Shown: piece by piece, positions 42,107 through 49,580 of the stretch | How positions within the stretch are numbered: position 1 is the stretch's first letter | Layout of the letters: each line of letters begins with the position of its first letter | Assembly: GCF_015690355.1 (NCBI RefSeq) | Contig: NZ_JADPRT010000001.1 | Location: 124,001 to 188,000, forward strand | Direction: 5' to 3' | DNA from: Streptacidiphilus fuscans | Lineage (GTDB): Bacteria > Actinomycetota > Actinomycetes > Streptomycetales > Streptomycetaceae | DNA length: 64,000 nucleotides | The notes under the pieces: model-generated | Seen by the model: only the letters and a program-made list of their open reading frames with translations | Databases searched by the model: none | Told to the model about the DNA's origin: nothing | Made by a program: the position numbers and the translations under genes

Positions 42107-42883
42107 ATGACCACAGTGCCGCTTCCCGGGCGTCGCCCCGCGCTGCCCGGTTCTCCGCCGTCCACGCCCCGCCCGCGTCTCGCGCTCAAGCCCGCCGGAC
42201 CGCCATCCGGTCTGCTCGACGGGGCCTGGTGGCCTTACTCCGATGACCTTGCGCACGAACTTCCCCTGCTCATAGCCGAGTTGGGTGGTGGTCGGGGGCG
42301 CATCACCCGCGTGACCGTCGACCCTCGCCACTGGAGGCAGCCGCTGCCGGCCCGTCTGCCGATTGCAGGCCATGTCATCCGGATCGCCTGGTGCGCCGTC
42401 GAACAGGACCCGCACAAGCTCCTGCTCCTCTCCTTCGGCATCGAACGCTGCGACCTGCTGGTCGTCCCGCCGCAGACGGACCCGACGACAGCCGCCCGGC
42501 TGATGGCGGCGGCCACCGACCCGGCCACCCGGCAGACCGCCAGTGCCCTGCTCGCCGCTGCCGTCGCCCTGGCTGCCAACACCTGGGAGTCCGACGGCGG
42601 CGTCCTCGCCCGCGCCTCCCTGAGGCTGGGGCAAGCTCAGCCCGCTCGGCACTCGGCGGCCGACTGCACGGTCGAGCACCTCAAGGCCCGGTTCGAGCAG
42701 GAGGGGACGTTCGGCGACGCGGAGCTGTGGGCGCGCCAGCTGGCCAGGGCTGCGGAGGCCCGCGGTGGGAGCCTTGGACTCGAAGCGCTGGCCGAGGAGA
42801 CCGGGCTCACGTACGAGCAGATCGGGGCGGGCACCTTGTGGCAGCTGCTGTGCTGGAAGGGGAGCAGTCCGTGGCCGCGGTAG
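42107..42883 (+). CDS. DUF5994 family protein with C-terminal extension
   Basis: 258 residues from ATG 42107. The core (about 24-145) reads LALKPAGPPSGLLDGAWWPYSDDLAHELPLL, then RVTVDPRHWRQ, IRIAWCAVEQDPHKLLLLSF and DLLVVPPQTDPTTAARLMAA, as in the actinobacterial DUF5994 family. The last 75 residues (HLKARFEQEGTFGDAELWAR onward) are helical, absent from the paralogue at 43506, and resemble no family I know. DUF5994 genes are often in stress-sigma regulons of streptomycetes; their activity is unknown. An in-frame ATG at 42038 would add 23 residues translated from the conserved leader, which I consider untranslated. Confidence 0.78.
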   Translation: MTTVPLPGRRPALPGSPPSTPRPRLALKPAGPPSGLLDGAWWPYSDDLAHELPLLIAELGGGRGRITRVTVDPRHWRQPLPARLPIAGHVIRIAWCAVEQDPHKLLLLSFGIERCDLLVVPPQTDPTTAARLMAAATDPATRQTASALLAAAVALAANTWESDGGVLARASLRLGQAQPARHSAADCTVEHLKARFEQEGTFGDAELWARQLARAAEARGGSLGLEALAEETGLTYEQIGAGTLWQLLCWKGSSPWPR

Positions 42884-42983
42884 CTGTGGCGAGGGCGCTT
42901 GACTGATGAGGCGTCAGGGTCGGATGAAAGGCCGATGGTGAGCCACCACCGACTCCCCGTACTCATGTGAACACGCGTCCGGG

Positions 42984-43370
42984 TCAGCGTTGCCCGTTGT
43001 CACCTTCGAGGAATTGAACGACCCAGGCATGCCCGCTGAGACTGTCGGCGTCGACCTTGCGGACATCGATGACCTGGCAGCCGTCGTGGACGTACTTCCC
43101 GGCGAATCGCTCCAGGAGCTGCGGTTTGTCAAGATCGTCCATCGACAGCGGCGCCCCTACTACCAGGTCTTCGTGGACGGTCGACCCGCTCCCGGCTGCG
43201 GGCGAGCAAGTGCGGCACTGGTGTTTCTCGGGCAAGGCCATACGGCCAGTGTGCGCCTCGGACAGGCAGTGAGCACAGACGACGGCTCCATTGCTCCACG
43301 GAGGGGCAGCCCGGCCCAGGGTGCAAGGTGCGGCACAGCAGTCCGCCGGTCGAAAGCGGACGTCTGACAT
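42984..43370 (-). CDS. hypothetical Cys-rich small protein (zinc-ribbon-like)
   Basis: 128 residues from ATG 43370 (GTG 43391 would add seven). Cys pairs DCCAAPC, VCAHC and QCRTC in the first 60 residues suggest metal binding. The second half (SMDDLDKPQLLERF, then KYVHDGCQVIDVRKVDADS) is a compact acidic domain. The plus strand also has an open frame, but the Cys spacing and codon pattern favour this strand. It lies between the two DUF5994 genes in the opposite orientation. No family was recognised. Confidence 0.45.
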   Translation of the reverse strand: MSDVRFRPADCCAAPCTLGRAAPPWSNGAVVCAHCLSEAHTGRMALPEKHQCRTCSPAAGSGSTVHEDLVVGAPLSMDDLDKPQLLERFAGKYVHDGCQVIDVRKVDADSLSGHAWVVQFLEGDNGQR

Positions 43371-43390
43371 CCGTCCGGATCGGCGCGGCA

Positions 43391-43505
43391 CGGAGTAAGC
43401 TGAAAGTTACCGAGGGTATTCCGTGCACCGGCCGTATTGCCCCTGTCGTTCTCGGCGAACACCGACACCGGGCTCGCGCGCGGGCCCGGAGACAGGACGC
43501 GCACC
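43391..43505 (+). promoter_or_regulatory. conserved leader and possible stress-sigma promoter of DUF5994 gene 2
   Basis: Matches the leader at 41993-42106, with an exact 20-bp block CCCTGTCGTTCTCGGCGAAC at 43441-43460. GGGTAT at 43414-43419 fits the -10 (GGGTAY) of sigma-B-like stress factors. A GNNT -35 candidate, GAGT (43393-43396), sits 17 bp away, one base longer than usual. Confidence 0.5.
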
Positions 43506-44117
43506 ATGCCCGTGTCGCTTCTTCGAGTGCCCATCGCAGTCCTGCCATCGCCCCGTCGGGAATCGCCCGCGTTGCGGCTCGCGCTGCGGTCGACTGACAC
43601 TCCCAGCACCCTCCGGATCGGCGCCCTGGACGGCGCCTGGTGGCCGCGCTCCGACGACCTGGCTCGCGAACTCCCCTCCCTTGTCGAGATGTTGGACCGG
43701 TTGTGGGGACGGATCACGAGGGTCAATGTCAACCCGACCAACTGGCAGCCACTGCCTCACGAGGTGCCGGTCCCGGGCCACGTGGTCAAGGTCGGCTGGT
43801 TCACGACCGAGCAGGACCCGCACAAGTTGCTGCTCATGTCCTACCGGCTCGGCCGTTGGGACCTGCTTGTCATCCCGCCGCAGACCAGCCAGGCCGCGGC
43901 TGCCCGCTTGATGGCCGCCGCCACCGACCAGGACGGCGCGCCCGGCGCGAGCGAGATCATCGCAGCTGAACACGGCCGCCACGCCGACGCCGACCTCCTT
44001 GCCGCCCCGCCCAGCGACTCGGTCCCGGAATCCGTATGGGAGTCGGAAGGCGGCGCGGCTGCATCCGTTCCGGCGTCCATGCCCGTCGGTCGCATGCACG
44101 TGTCCTCGGGCGGGTGA
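43506..44117 (+). CDS. DUF5994 family protein (paralogue)
   Basis: 203 residues from ATG 43506. The core matches the gene at 42107: IGALDGAWWPRSDDLARELPSL, RVNVNPTNWQP, VVKVGWFTTEQDPHKLLLMSY and DLLVIPPQTSQAAAARLMAAATD. The C-terminal 60 residues are low-complexity and unlike the other copy. With the shared leader this points to a tandem duplication, later separated by the minus-strand gene at 42984. It is followed directly by a small membrane protein gene through a GTGA overlap. Confidence 0.8.
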   Translation: MPVSLLRVPIAVLPSPRRESPALRLALRSTDTPSTLRIGALDGAWWPRSDDLARELPSLVEMLDRLWGRITRVNVNPTNWQPLPHEVPVPGHVVKVGWFTTEQDPHKLLLMSYRLGRWDLLVIPPQTSQAAAARLMAAATDQDGAPGASEIIAAEHGRHADADLLAAPPSDSVPESVWESEGGAAASVPASMPVGRMHVSSGG

Positions 44118-44293
44118 GCACCATGGGAACGCTGTTCACGCTCCTGGCGATCGCCGCCATGATCGGCGTCAGCGTAGTGCTGATCCAACTGGCGAACGCC
44201 CGACACACCCTTCTGCCGACGGCAACCCAGCCCCACCGGTGGCACCTGCCGCGTCGGCGCCCGACCACCGAGCAGACGCATCGCCGCCCCTGA
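44114..44293 (+). CDS. single-pass small membrane protein
   Basis: 59 residues from GTG 44114, which overlaps the DUF5994 stop as GTGA; ATG 44123 is an alternative. One hydrophobic helix (LFTLLAIAAMIGVSVVLIQL) is followed by a basic His/Pro/Arg-rich tail. Co-translated with the DUF5994 protein, so the two may act together at the membrane. No family was recognised. Confidence 0.6.
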   Translation: MSTMGTLFTLLAIAAMIGVSVVLIQLANARHTLLPTATQPHRWHLPRRRPTTEQTHRRP

Positions 44294-44462
44294 CTGGACA
44301 GCCAGAGGCGGACCTCCACGAAGTGCACCTTCACGAAGCCCCGGAACGGACGGGGTCGCCACGCCGCCGACGTCGCTGACCTGGGTTCAGGGGCGTCGGG
44401 GTGTAGAAGTGAAGGCGGCCTCTTCCGCGCTGACGCTTCGACGCCCCAAGTGGAGTTACCGC

Positions 44463-45398
44463 ATGAAAGCTCTCGTAGCCCGCGAATACACGACGCTCGA
44501 CGGGGTCGTCGTCACCGACGTTCCGCAGCCCGCGGCAGGCCCCGGTGAGGTGCTGGTCAAGGTGGAGGCCGCCGCCCTCAACCCGCTGGACCTCGCGCTG
44601 ATCACGGGTGCGATGAAGGGCGTCTTCCCGGTCGAGCATCCACTCGTCGTGGGGATGGACGCCTCGGGCACCGTCGCCGAAGTCGGTGAGGGGGTGACGG
44701 CCTACACACCGGGCGACCCGGTGGTCGCGTTCACCGGTCAAGCCGGGGCCGTCGCCGAGTACACCGTTGTCGCGGTGGGCCCGCACCTCGCCAAGCGGCC
44801 GGCCGGCCTGGCCGCACCTCGGGCCGCAGCCATCCCGGAGTCCGGGATGACAGCCACGTGCCTCCTCCGCGCGGTCGGCCTCGCAGCGGGGGAGAGCGTG
44901 CTGGTGGTCGGCGCTACGGGAGGCATCGGCCTGTACGCCGTTCAGCTTGCCGCCTCGCTCGGCGCCAAGGTGATCGCTACCGCGACCCCCGACGACGCCG
45001 ACTACGTCCGCGGGCTCGGCGCGCAGGGCACCGTCGACTACAAGGCGGGCGACGTCGCGGAGCAGACGTTGCGCCAGGTCCCGGACGGGGTGGACGTGGT
45101 GGTCGATCTGATCAATCGCGGTGACGCGCTCTCCACCACGGCCCGCGCGCTCCGTGATGGCGGCCGGCTGGTCTCCCCCCTGTTCGGTCCGCAGGACTTC
45201 GGCCGGGGCGTCACGGGCGTCTACATCGGCAGCTTCACCGCCGAGCCCGGCGACCTGGAGGATCTGGCCGCCCGCGCGGCTGACGGGCGGCTGCGGGTGG
45301 AGATGGGCGCCACCTACCCGTTTGCCGACGCCAGACAGGCAGTGTCCGACTTCGCCGGCAAGCACATCCGGGGCAAGGTCGTCATCACCGTCCCGTAG
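44463..45398 (+). CDS. NADP-dependent zinc-free alcohol dehydrogenase/quinone oxidoreductase family
   Basis: 311 residues from ATG 44463 with GGAG about 8 nt upstream. The medium-chain dehydrogenase layout is clear: a GroES-like N-terminal part (VKVEAAALNPLDLALITG, FPVEHPLVVGMDASGTVAEVG) and a Rossmann domain with VLVVGATGGIGLYAVQLAASLGA (about 145-167). The Cys and His residues of the zinc-dependent enzymes are absent, as in quinone oxidoreductases and enone reductases. The substrate is unknown. A strong terminator follows at 45464. Confidence 0.88.
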   Translation: MKALVAREYTTLDGVVVTDVPQPAAGPGEVLVKVEAAALNPLDLALITGAMKGVFPVEHPLVVGMDASGTVAEVGEGVTAYTPGDPVVAFTGQAGAVAEYTVVAVGPHLAKRPAGLAAPRAAAIPESGMTATCLLRAVGLAAGESVLVVGATGGIGLYAVQLAASLGAKVIATATPDDADYVRGLGAQGTVDYKAGDVAEQTLRQVPDGVDVVVDLINRGDALSTTARALRDGGRLVSPLFGPQDFGRGVTGVYIGSFTAEPGDLEDLAARAADGRLRVEMGATYPFADARQAVSDFAGKHIRGKVVITVP

Positions 45399-45463
45399 CG
45401 AACACCTCGCGGGCTCGCGTGGGAGCGACGGCGTGCCGGACTCGAACCGGCTGCTGTTCAGGG

Positions 45464-45494
45464 CCGTGACCTGGGCCAAACGCCCAGGTCACGG
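45464..45494 (+). terminator. hairpin terminator, 13-bp stem
   Basis: CCGTGACCTGGGC (45464-45476) pairs perfectly with GCCCAGGTCACGG (45482-45494) around a 5-nt loop, 65 bp past the oxidoreductase stop. It abuts the acyl-CoA dehydrogenase remnant. Confidence 0.8.
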
Positions 45495-45575
45495 AACCCC
45501 ACCTCGAAGACCACACAGATCTACGACGGCTCGAACCAGGTCCAGCGCATCGTCATGGCGCGCAACCTGCCGTAA
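45495..45575 (+). pseudogene. 3' remnant of an acyl-CoA dehydrogenase gene
   Basis: The frame from about 45501 to the TAA at 45575 reads TSKTTQIYDGSNQVQRIVMA, then RNLP-stop. This is the hallmark C-terminus of acyl-CoA dehydrogenases (KTTQIYxGTNQIQRxVMAR), which closes over the FAD. Nothing of the remaining 350 residues lies upstream; the similarity stops at the terminator hairpin. Only the last 25 codons remain, so this is either a deletion scar or a target-site duplication left by an element that used the 3' end of a dehydrogenase gene. Confidence 0.7.
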
Positions 45576-45591
45576 CGGCACGTCAGTAGCT

Positions 45592-45639
45592 ATGCGTAGG
45601 AGGGCTTGGCCGATCTCTCGGCCGGGCCCTCCTACGCAT
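45592..45639 (+). terminator. very long hairpin terminator (22-bp stem)
   Basis: ATGCGTAGGAGGGC (45592-45605) and GGCCGA (45608-45613) pair with TCGGCC and GCCCTCCTACGCAT (45618-45639) through two G-U pairs and a 4-nt loop. It lies 16 bp after the stop of the acyl-CoA dehydrogenase remnant and is probably that gene's original terminator. Confidence 0.85.
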
Positions 45640-45663
45640 CAAAGTGCAGCGCTGGTAGAAATT

Positions 45664-45756
45664 TGGTAGATCAACTCTGTATCGCCCAGGGTGCCCAGAC
45701 GATCTTGTCGATCGTTTGGGTGGGCAGAGTCCCGTGGTTCCGAAGGTGATCTACCA
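45664..45756. repeat. 10-bp inverted repeat with nested direct repeats
   Basis: TGGTAGATCA (45664-45673) recurs inverted at 45747-45756. Next to the right arm CTACCACTC occurs twice, and a TGGTAGAA lies just left of the left arm. On the minus strand the 90 bp encode a short frame ending TIDKIVWAPWAIQS-stop that has no start or family match. No gene fills 45640-45955. Confidence 0.6.
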
Positions 45757-45955
45757 CTCCGCTACCACTCGCGCGCCTTGCTGACCGGCGCAGAACCAGG
45801 GATAGCCACCGCGCCGACAGCGACCGCGGCCCTGGTGTCCCGCACAGCGCGCCAGGCCCAGCCCACGAGCCCGCCGGGTTTGGCCGGAATCCTCCTCGCC
45901 CACCGGTGGCATCGAGAGAGAAACTTCGAGAAATCCCTCACTCGCGGAGGCTGAT

Positions 45956-46156
45956 ATGCGGCTAAGGTTCGTCGGCAGCGACAGCAAGGACGGCAACTGC
46001 CCGAGCGTCTACGAGACGGACCGGGACACCGTCGTGGTCCAGGGCTGGAAGGTCGCCGACGGCGACGCGGCCTGGGGCGACGTCCGGTTCCTGGACCCCA
46101 ACGAGACTCTCGTCGAGATCCCCCGCGCGTTGTTGAAGCACTTCCCGAAGGAGTAG
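45956..46156 (+). CDS. small partner protein of the second DUF5753 module
   Basis: 66 residues from ATG 45956 with GGAGG 6 nt upstream. It shares MRLxFxG, DGNCPSVYETDRDTVVVQGW and VEIPRALLKHF with the 63-residue product at 27625, so both belong to one family. No catalytic residues are evident. It is the first gene of a three-gene operon with a DUF6879 gene (6 bp downstream) and a DUF5753 regulator. In comparable modules the tiny protein is thought to tune the regulator; this is family knowledge rather than something visible here. Confidence 0.8.
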   Translation: MRLRFVGSDSKDGNCPSVYETDRDTVVVQGWKVADGDAAWGDVRFLDPNETLVEIPRALLKHFPKE

Positions 46157-46162
46157 CCGCCG

Positions 46163-46696
46163 GTGCTCATCACGGACGCCTCTTGGCTCGACCTGTTCGA
46201 CACGTTCGAACGTGCTGCGCTGCGGCTGGAGACCCAACCCTCCTACCTCGTCGACGCGGAGCAGGAGGAGTACGCCCAGTTCCTCGCAACCGGTGCCGTC
46301 GAGGACGAGGAGCCGGACCGCCGCTGGCGCAGGCAGATGCGCGCCGCCCGCGATACCGGCCGCCAGGTTGCCCGGGTACGCCTCATCGATGAGCCTCCAG
46401 CCGACTACCAGCGCTTCCTCATCGCCTGCAACCGCTTCAACGACGAAGACGGCGAGGACATCCGGTACCTCAACTACCGGCGCGCGGACGAACTGGACCT
46501 GCCGCGCGAGGACTTCTGGCTCTTCGACGACGCCACCCTGCTCCGGATGCGGTTCGACGAGCTTGGCCGCCCGCTCGACAAGGAGCTCGTCGACAACGAC
46601 CCAGCGGCGGCGAAGCAGGCGCGCGACTGGCTGGCACTGGCCATGAAGCACGCCACGCCCTACCGCGACCTGGCTAAGGAGCTCTTCGCCCGTTGA
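46163..46696 (+). CDS. DUF6879 family protein
   Basis: 177 residues from GTG 46163, with AAGGAG 9 nt upstream inside the end of the previous gene. It starts [20 protein letters not shown] and has [39 protein letters not shown] and [19 protein letters not shown], the wording of the DUF6879 family. These proteins are almost always encoded beside WhiJ-like HTH regulators, and structure-based function is unknown. The stop overlaps the TTG start of the regulator as TTGA, so production of the two is tied. Confidence 0.85.
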   Translation: MLITDASWLDLFDTFERAALRLETQPSYLVDAEQEEYAQFLATGAVEDEEPDRRWRRQMRAARDTGRQVARVRLIDEPPADYQRFLIACNRFNDEDGEDIRYLNYRRADELDLPREDFWLFDDATLLRMRFDELGRPLDKELVDNDPAAAKQARDWLALAMKHATPYRDLAKELFAR

Positions 46697-47544
46697 ACGC
46701 ACCTCGGGCCGTCCACGAGGCCCGCGAGGAGCTCGGCCGCAGACTACGTGAGCTCCGAACGGGTGCTGGCCTGACCGGCAAGAGCCTGGCATCCGCGCTG
46801 GGCTGGCCCCACAGCAAGATCAGCAAACTGGAGCTCGGCCAGCAGGCCGCCACCCGCGGGGACGTCCTCAGGTGGTGCGCGGCGTGCTCGCGCGAGGACG
46901 CAGCAGACGGCTTGCTCGTCCTTCTGCGCGAGATGGACTCGCGCTACAGCGAGTGGCGCCGCCAACTCGGCCGCGGCGTCCACCTGCGCCAGCGCCCACT
47001 GATCGACCTCGACCACGACACCCGGGTGTGGCGAATCCTGGAGACCTGCGTGGTCCCGGGTCTCCTCCAGACCCCGGATTACGCCGCAGCGACCTTCCGT
47101 GAGGCCGTGCTGCTGCGCGGGATCCCCGACACAGCGGACACTGCGGTCGCGCTGCGGATGCAGCGTCAGCAGGTCCTCTACGAGCCCGGCAAGAGGTTCC
47201 ACTTCCTGCTGTGGGAGCCGGTGCTGCACACCGGCGCGGCCACGGCCAGCGTGATGGTCGACCAGTTGCAGCGCCTGATCAACCTGCTGCACCTGCCTTC
47301 GGCGCGGATCGGCATCATCCCGCAGAACACGCGGCTGCCGATCACGCCGTCGCACGGGTTCTGGCTGCGCGACGACCAACTCGTGCTCATCGAGACGTTC
47401 GACGCAGAGCTGCGCTTGGCGCTGCCCGACGAGGTCGCCCTCTACCGCAGGGTCTTCGACCTGTTGGCCCCAGCGGCGCGGTATGACGACGGTGCGCGCC
47501 GGCTGCTGGAGAAGGGCATCAATGCCTGGCAGACCGAGCACTGA
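46693..47544 (+). CDS. XRE-family HTH regulator with DUF5753 domain (second module)
   Basis: 283 residues from TTG 46693, set by the TTGA overlap. The HTH (about 10-62) reads [20 protein letters not shown], then [20 protein letters not shown]. The DUF5753 part has [19 protein letters not shown] and [13 protein letters not shown], parallel to the regulator at 27954. It probably binds DNA near its own operon. GAGAAATC occurs once upstream of the operon (45928-45935) and twice at its end (47543-47550, 47553-47560), just before the operon of small proteins. Control of both operons by this protein is a testable inference. Confidence 0.87.
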   Translation: MNAPRAVHEAREELGRRLRELRTGAGLTGKSLASALGWPHSKISKLELGQQAATRGDVLRWCAACSREDAADGLLVLLREMDSRYSEWRRQLGRGVHLRQRPLIDLDHDTRVWRILETCVVPGLLQTPDYAAATFREAVLLRGIPDTADTAVALRMQRQQVLYEPGKRFHFLLWEPVLHTGAATASVMVDQLQRLINLLHLPSARIGIIPQNTRLPITPSHGFWLRDDQLVLIETFDAELRLALPDEVALYRRVFDLLAPAARYDDGARRLLEKGINAWQTEH

Positions 47545-47560
47545 GAAATCCCGAGAAATC
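47543..47560. promoter_or_regulatory. paired GAGAAATC motif, candidate operator
   Basis: Two copies of GAGAAATC (47543-47550 and 47553-47560), 10 bp apart, lie between the regulator and the small-protein operon at 47637. One helical turn apart, they could bind a regulator dimer on one face. A third copy is at 45928-45935 upstream of the regulator operon. Confidence 0.45.
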
Positions 47561-47636
47561 TCTTAGGACATCAGGGCAGCTCGGGAGCACGCTGTTTGGC
47601 GTCGGCAGTCGCCAAATCAGAGCGAGGACCCCTCCG

Positions 47637-47849
47637 ATGAGTCATGCCTCCACGCTGCCCCGTATCGGTTCGCCCGGCCCTCTGCCGCGCCCGTACCTCA
47701 CGCCTCCCTGCAAGGTCGGCGCTGACCGCTGGCCGGATCTTCACCGGCAGTGCCGCGCGCCGGGCTACCAGCACTCGTTGCTTGGCTGGGTGCCGGTCGC
47801 GTGCGCCTGCTCCTGTCACGCCGAGACGGACGGGGGTGAGAAGTCGTGA
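47637..47849 (+). CDS. small Cys-containing hypothetical protein, CxCxCH tail
   Basis: 70 residues from ATG 47637 with GAGGACC about 6 nt upstream. Pro-rich first half, then QCRAPGYQHSLLGWVPVACA and the terminal CACSCHAE motif. The motif recurs in the third gene of this operon (CDCLCHAE at 48046). Cys/His spacing suggests metal binding. It overlaps the next gene as GTGA. Confidence 0.65.
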   Translation: MSHASTLPRIGSPGPLPRPYLTPPCKVGADRWPDLHRQCRAPGYQHSLLGWVPVACACSCHAETDGGEKS

Positions 47850-48049
47850 GCGGCTCCATCGAGTTCGATCCCTACTGGGACGTCTACCGGATCCGTACGG
47901 AGGCGGGCGTGCTGCTCGGCTCGGAGTACGGCGGCAACCCGTGCGCGTTCGAGGACCGCGGCCAGGCGCTCCAGACGGTGCAGAGCCGCGCCCAGTTGGC
48001 GGAGCTGTGCAGGCTTGCCCGTCGTCGGCGTCAGGTGGCAGCGAGATGA
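47846..48049 (+). CDS. small hypothetical protein
   Basis: 67 residues from GTG 47846, overlapping both neighbours by 4 bp. It is soluble: FDPYWDVYRIRTEAGVLLGS, then a helical C-terminus ending in RRRRQVAAR. One Cys only. No family recognised. Coupling to the two CxCxCH proteins suggests a common complex or process. Confidence 0.62.
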   Translation: MSGSIEFDPYWDVYRIRTEAGVLLGSEYGGNPCAFEDRGQALQTVQSRAQLAELCRLARRRRQVAAR

Positions 48050-48282
48050 GCGCGCCCGGGGAACCGTACCCGGAGACGAAAGTCCCCTTCGTCTGGCCCG
48101 TGTTGGGCGTCAGGACGTGGACGCCGCCCGATCAGTCGTTCTTCGGCACGTGCAACGCGACCGGGACCGCTGACGACCACGTGTGCACGGTGGGAGTCCA
48201 GAAGGTCAACGGCCACGTGTACGGCTGCGACTGCCTGTGTCACGCCGAGCGCCGCGCCCGGCTCGCGAACCCGAAGGGGTAG
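48046..48282 (+). CDS. small Cys-containing hypothetical protein, CxCxCH tail
   Basis: 78 residues from ATG 48046 (ATGA overlap). Two more Cys (GTCNATGT, DDHVCTVG) precede GHVYGCDCLCHAERRAR. The CxCxCHAE motif is shared with the product at 47637 although the rest differs. A clear terminator follows at 48368. Together the three genes form a compact operon downstream of the DUF5753 module. Confidence 0.65.
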   Translation: MSAPGEPYPETKVPFVWPVLGVRTWTPPDQSFFGTCNATGTADDHVCTVGVQKVNGHVYGCDCLCHAERRARLANPKG

Positions 48283-48367
48283 GTCTCCGCCCGCGTCCCG
48301 TGGAAGGGGCGACGGGCGGTGCGGTGCCTGTCTGTGGGACGGGCCTCCCGCAGCACGGCACAGGAAA

Positions 48368-48398
48368 GCCCCCGACGCCAGGACGCAGCGTCGGGGGC
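48368..48398. terminator. hairpin terminator
   Basis: GCCCCCGACGC (48368-48378) pairs perfectly with GCGTCGGGGGC (48388-48398), with a 9-nt loop. It lies between the small-protein operon and the convergent gene ending at 48428 and can serve both. Confidence 0.85.
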
Positions 48399-48427
48399 CT
48401 CCTCACGAGTGGGTGGCAGCCCAGTGT

Positions 48428-48958
48428 CTAACGCCCAAGAAGGGCGATCCACGGCCCCCCGGAATCCTGATCGAATCCCGCAGAGCAGCTAATGAGGAGT
48501 GTGAGGCTCCAGCAGACCGGCGGGATGCCGGCAACGGGGTACACCACCATGCCGACCCCTCCGCCCGGCCCGTCGTAGTCCGCGCCGGCACCGGTGTCGG
48601 GGATCCGGACGTACTCAGTGTGGTTTGGTCGTAGGGTCAGCGGCCAGTCGGCGCCGTCGCTCGCACTCAGCGTCAGCGGCGGGATGTCGTAGGTGAGGAT
48701 TCTTAGGGTTACCCTGCTGGGGGGAACCGAGATGGGTACCTCGGCGCCGAGTCCGGTCGCGCCCGTGCTGCTGGTTCCGGAGCCGACTGTGTTGCCGTGG
48801 CCAGCGTTGAAGATGTCTCCGAGCGCGGTCTGGTGGACGTTGTAGACGGAGACGGGGGCGCTGCCGTTGCCCCAGTCGGCTGCGGTGGCGGTTGCGGGCA
48901 AGCTGACGAGAGCGGTGGCGGCGAGTACTGCCGCGGTGTTCCTGAGTGCGCGGATCAC
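48428..48958 (-). CDS. secreted hypothetical protein
   Basis: 176 residues from GTG 48958 with AAGGG 7 nt upstream. A typical Sec signal peptide (MIRALRNTAAVLAATALVSL, cleavage near ATATA-A) precedes a mature part without membrane segments. The mature part is rich in Gly, Ser and Thr (GHGNTVGSGTSSTGATG), and its C-terminal section has two Cys (PVCWSLTLLISCSAG). No family was recognised. It is probably an extracellular protein; nothing suggests enzymatic activity. Confidence 0.68.
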   Translation of the reverse strand: MIRALRNTAAVLAATALVSLPATATAADWGNGSAPVSVYNVHQTALGDIFNAGHGNTVGSGTSSTGATGLGAEVPISVPPSRVTLRILTYDIPPLTLSASDGADWPLTLRPNHTEYVRIPDTGAGADYDGPGGGVGMVVYPVAGIPPVCWSLTLLISCSAGFDQDSGGPWIALLGR

Positions 48959-49151
48959 GGTCAGTCCCTTCGGGTTCCCGGGGTGCTGGGCGACCGTACG
49001 CGCCGCCCCCGTGGTGCTGGCGGACCGTCACTCTCCGCGCTGGTGTCGCTGCGCCGAACGCCACGATGCCCCCGTCGCCACGGCGTTGGGGCTTTCGCTC
49101 GTCCGGGTGGGCGCGGATGCGTGAACCGCGAGGTGGTCACACGCTGGACCT

Positions 49152-49388
49152 ATGACCGATTGGGACGGTGACGAACGGCGCCCCGCACGTGTGGTCGTCC
49201 ACCACGTCGTGAACCCCGAGGGCGGCATCCCTTTCCGCCGGGTCACCATCATGGGCCAGGAAGCGGGGAAGGCCTACGGGACGGCCGATGTCGTCGCGTT
49301 CATTCGCCGCGCCGGGTTGGACGACGTGGACGTCGATGACCCCGGGCTGATCGACTGGGAGGGCGGCGGACCCGCAGTGTGGGAGTAG
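49152..49388 (+). CDS. small hypothetical protein
   Basis: 78 residues from ATG 49152. Soluble and acidic: VVVHHVVNPEGGIPFRRVTI, then ADVVAFIRRAGLDDVDVDDP. It reads as one compact alpha/beta domain. No ribosome-binding site is obvious, so it may be leaderless. It is divergent from the secreted protein at 48428. No family recognised. Confidence 0.6.
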   Translation: MTDWDGDERRPARVVVHHVVNPEGGIPFRRVTIMGQEAGKAYGTADVVAFIRRAGLDDVDVDDPGLIDWEGGGPAVWE

Positions 49389-49580
49389 CCCGGAGCCAGG
49401 CGAAGGGACGGCCCCACAGGACGGGGGGACCGGTAGGGCCGTCAGCGGTGATCTTCGCGGAGCAGGCAGCCCTGGTCAAGGCTTACATCCGGAGCCGACG
49501 GTTGACGCTCATGGGCCCCGCCAGTCGCAGTCGGCAGGGCCACGGGAGAACGGTTGCGCCGCTGCCGCGGTGGACCAGCT

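Noticed and set aside
45400..45480. complete tRNA gene on the minus strand
   Set aside because: Only the T-arm can be formed; no matching acceptor stem, D-arm or anticodon arm is present.
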